DNA from: Tritonibacter aquimaris
Lineage (GTDB): Bacteria; Pseudomonadota; Alphaproteobacteria; Rhodobacterales; Rhodobacteraceae
DNA: 64,000 nt
Assembly: GCF_009617595.1 (NCBI RefSeq)
Contig: NZ_WIXK01000008.1
Coordinates: 78,993-142,992 of the forward strand
Direction of reading: 5' to 3'
Shown: positions 62,783-64,000 of the stretch, in pieces
Layout: each line of letters opens with the position of its first letter
Position numbering within the stretch: position 1 is the stretch's first letter
Position numbers and translations under genes: made by a program
The notes under the pieces: model-generated
The model's database searches: none
What the model saw: the letters and a program-made list of their open reading frames with translations, nothing else
What the model was told of the DNA's origin: nothing

Positions 62783-63067
62783 TTACTCCTCGTCGACGCC
62801 GTGTTCACGGTCCAGCGAGTTCATCCGCCAGGCGTAAAAGAAAATCAGGCCGAGAAAGACAAGAATCGATCCCTGCTGGGCGAACCAAAAGCCAAGGTCA
62901 GTGCCGCCTACCGAGATGCCTGCAAGCATCGGACGCAGCAGGATGCCAAAGCCAAATGATACCAAAGCCCAGATCACCAGGCTCACATAGATTATCCGCA
63001 AGTTAGCTTGCCAGTAGCCCTTATCGGACTGGCTGCTGTCAGCGGAGTTGGTGGTTTGATCCGTCAT
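62783..63067 (-). CDS. DUF4212 symporter small subunit
   Basis: The 94-residue protein has two hydrophobic segments (about 24-45 and 60-80: VIWALVSFGFGILLRPML and FWFAQQGSILVFLGLIFFYAW) and a polar N-terminus. This is the standard form and position of DUF4212, 6 bp before the symporter gene, and it is thought to act with it. An inverted repeat (TGATCAG-5-CTGATCA, 63164-63182) lies in the upstream gap and may be an operator. Confidence 0.9.
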   Translation of the reverse strand: MTDQTTNSADSSQSDKGYWQANLRIIYVSLVIWALVSFGFGILLRPMLAGISVGGTDLGFWFAQQGSILVFLGLIFFYAWRMNSLDREHGVDEE

Positions 63068-63163
63068 AACGGGTCTCCTTTTCCTCCATACGTGGGTGTT
63101 TCGATTGTCCTCCCGAAAACACCCTCTCCCTTCTTGACCCAGCTTTCGCCGGGTGTACGCGTG

Positions 63164-63182
63164 TGATCAGAATTGCTGATCA
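63164..63182. promoter_or_regulatory. inverted repeat upstream of DUF4212-symporter genes
   Basis: Perfect 7-bp arms TGATCAG and CTGATCA around AATTG, about 97 bp upstream of the DUF4212 start. Possible binding site of a dimeric regulator. Confidence 0.4.
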
Positions 63183-63224
63183 AATGCGGCGATGTGGCCC
63201 GGCGCTGCCGAGCCACGTCAACAC

Positions 63225-63908
63225 TCACAAAGCGTCGGAAACAACGGTTCCCAAGGCTGTGGTGATGTCGTCGATGGCCCCCATTGCATCGATATGGGCC
63301 AATGCACCTTTGGTTTGGTAGTAGCTCACCAAAGGTGCTGTTTGTGCGTGATAGGCCTCCAGGCGGCTGGCAACGGTTTCTGCGTTGTCATCTGCCCGGC
63401 GCTTCATGTTGGTGCTGCCACAGTTGTCGCAAACACCTGGAACTTTTGGCTGTTTGAAGCTGTCGTGGAAGCCTTCGCCACAGTCAGCGCAGGTGTAGCG
63501 ACCTGAAATACGTTCAACCATCGCGGCGTCGTCAACCTTGAGGTTGATCGCGGCATTGATGCGTTGACCGGTTTCATGAAGCAATACATCCAGCGCCTCT
63601 GCCTGCACAGTTGTGCGGGGGAAACCATCCAGAATAACACCGTTTTGGCAGTCTTCCTGCGCCAGTCGATCACGCAAAATCGCGATTACGATTTCATCTG
63701 ATACCAGGCCACCGGCTTCCATTACCGCTTTGGCCTGTTTGCCAGCTTCGGTGCCTTCGGCCACGGCTGCGCGCAGCAGGTCACCGGTGCTCAACTGAAC
63801 CAGCCCGAATTTTTCTTCCAGGCGGCGTGCCTGGGTGCCCTTGCCTGCGCCCGGAGGCCCCAGCAGGATCAAGACTGCAGGTCGTGTAAGTACATCTCCG
63901 TCCATCAT
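63225..63908 (-). CDS. adk: adenylate kinase with zinc-binding LID
   Basis: The 227-residue enzyme has the P-loop GPPGAGKGTQARRL, the AMP-binding LSTGDLLRAAV, GVILDGFPRT, and a four-cysteine LID (CADCGEGFH and CDNCGS) that holds zinc, as in many Gram-positive and some alphaproteobacterial forms. It interconverts ATP, ADP and AMP. It lies between acs and the symporter on the same strand; acetyl-CoA synthetase makes AMP, so this copy probably recycles it. It may be additional to a ribosomal-protein-operon adk. Confidence 0.93.
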   Translation of the reverse strand: MMDGDVLTRPAVLILLGPPGAGKGTQARRLEEKFGLVQLSTGDLLRAAVAEGTEAGKQAKAVMEAGGLVSDEIVIAILRDRLAQEDCQNGVILDGFPRTTVQAEALDVLLHETGQRINAAINLKVDDAAMVERISGRYTCADCGEGFHDSFKQPKVPGVCDNCGSTNMKRRADDNAETVASRLEAYHAQTAPLVSYYQTKGALAHIDAMGAIDDITTALGTVVSDAL

Positions 63909-63923
63909 CTTCCGATCTCCCGA

Positions 63924-64000
63924 TTAGGTATTGTTGCGGTTTTTGATGAGGTCATCGACGACGGAGGGGTCGGCGAGTGTTGAGGTGTCGCCCAGGGAAC
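63924..64000 (-). CDS. acs: acetyl-CoA synthetase, 3' end (truncated by window edge)
   Basis: The last 25 codons end at TAA 63924-63926 and read SLGDTSTLADPSVVDDL before a short polar tail. This is the typical C-terminal end of acetyl-CoA synthetase (GDTSTLADPxVVDxL). Only this short piece is visible, so the call rests on that signature and on the acetate-type context. Confidence 0.8.
   Translation of the reverse strand, partial: SLGDTSTLADPSVVDDLIKNRNNT

Overview
The window looks like a marine alphaproteobacterium of the order Rhodobacterales (Roseobacter group). The support is gene content and order: a heterotetrameric sarcosine-oxidase cluster followed by folD and purU, GlxA-type AraC regulators, an HpbD-type betaine epimerase, zur-znuCB opposite znuA, a che operon without flagellar genes, a symporter/DUF4212/DUF294 set beside adk and acs, and an iteron plus parAB replicon module of the kind carried by Rhodobacterales extrachromosomal elements. 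Base composition is GC-rich with the matching codon use throughout. No rRNA, tRNA, CRISPR array or insertion sequence was recognised.

Layout. 0-2 kb: the tail of a LysR regulator and a 2-oxoadipate dioxygenase/decarboxylase (DUF1338, HglS type). 2.2-9.6 kb (minus strand): soxB, a PNPOx-fold protein, soxD, soxA, soxG, folD, purU. This is an N-demethylation module that loads formaldehyde onto folate and releases formate. 9.6-11.6 kb: two convergent GlxA/AraC regulators with overlapping 3' ends. 11.8-13.2 kb: another DAO-type flavoenzyme. 13.3-17.5 kb: a D-lyxose isomerase-like gene and a TPP-riboswitch-controlled thiBPQ operon. 17.5-24.7 kb: a betaine catabolic cluster (reductase, LysR, Rieske monooxygenase, aldehyde dehydrogenase, small ORF, HpbD-like epimerase, zinc-type alcohol dehydrogenase).

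24.7-29.9 kb: a Rep_3-family initiator, an origin with about 22-bp iterons, ParA/ParB, palindromic parS candidates and a tyrosine recombinase with an abnormal C-terminus behind a 16-bp perfect inverted repeat. The window is therefore probably a plasmid, a chromid, or a plasmid integrated into a chromosome. 30.2-32.8 kb: modABC. 33.0-40.0 kb: chemotaxis genes (cheD, cheB; divergent STAS protein, cheY, cheA, cheW, cheR, cheY, unknown). 40.8-42.1 kb: a UDP-sugar dehydrogenase.

42.1-49.5 kb holds the most unusual locus. A 1334-residue membrane protein joins two rhodanese domains, a YidC/Oxa1-like membrane module and a PEP-synthase/rifampin-phosphotransferase-like dikinase. It is divergent from a PhnD-like periplasmic binding protein and a hybrid histidine kinase. 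49.5-52.8 kb: zinc uptake (znuB, znuC, zur, znuA). 52.9-54.8 kb: a PuuB-like oxidase and an orphan receiver domain. 54.8-57.0 kb: queFEDC (queuosine precursor). 57.1-64 kb: a membrane-tethered DnaQ-like exonuclease, a small membrane protein, a cNMP/CBS/DUF294 protein, a sodium:solute symporter with DUF4212, adk, and the 3' end of acs.

The catabolic genes plausibly cooperate: betaine-type methylated amines are demethylated by the Rieske and flavin enzymes, released C1 units pass through folD/purU, and molybdate and thiamine uptake supply cofactors. Start codons were moved inward wherever the family N-terminus, a ribosome-binding site or an operon overlap indicated it.
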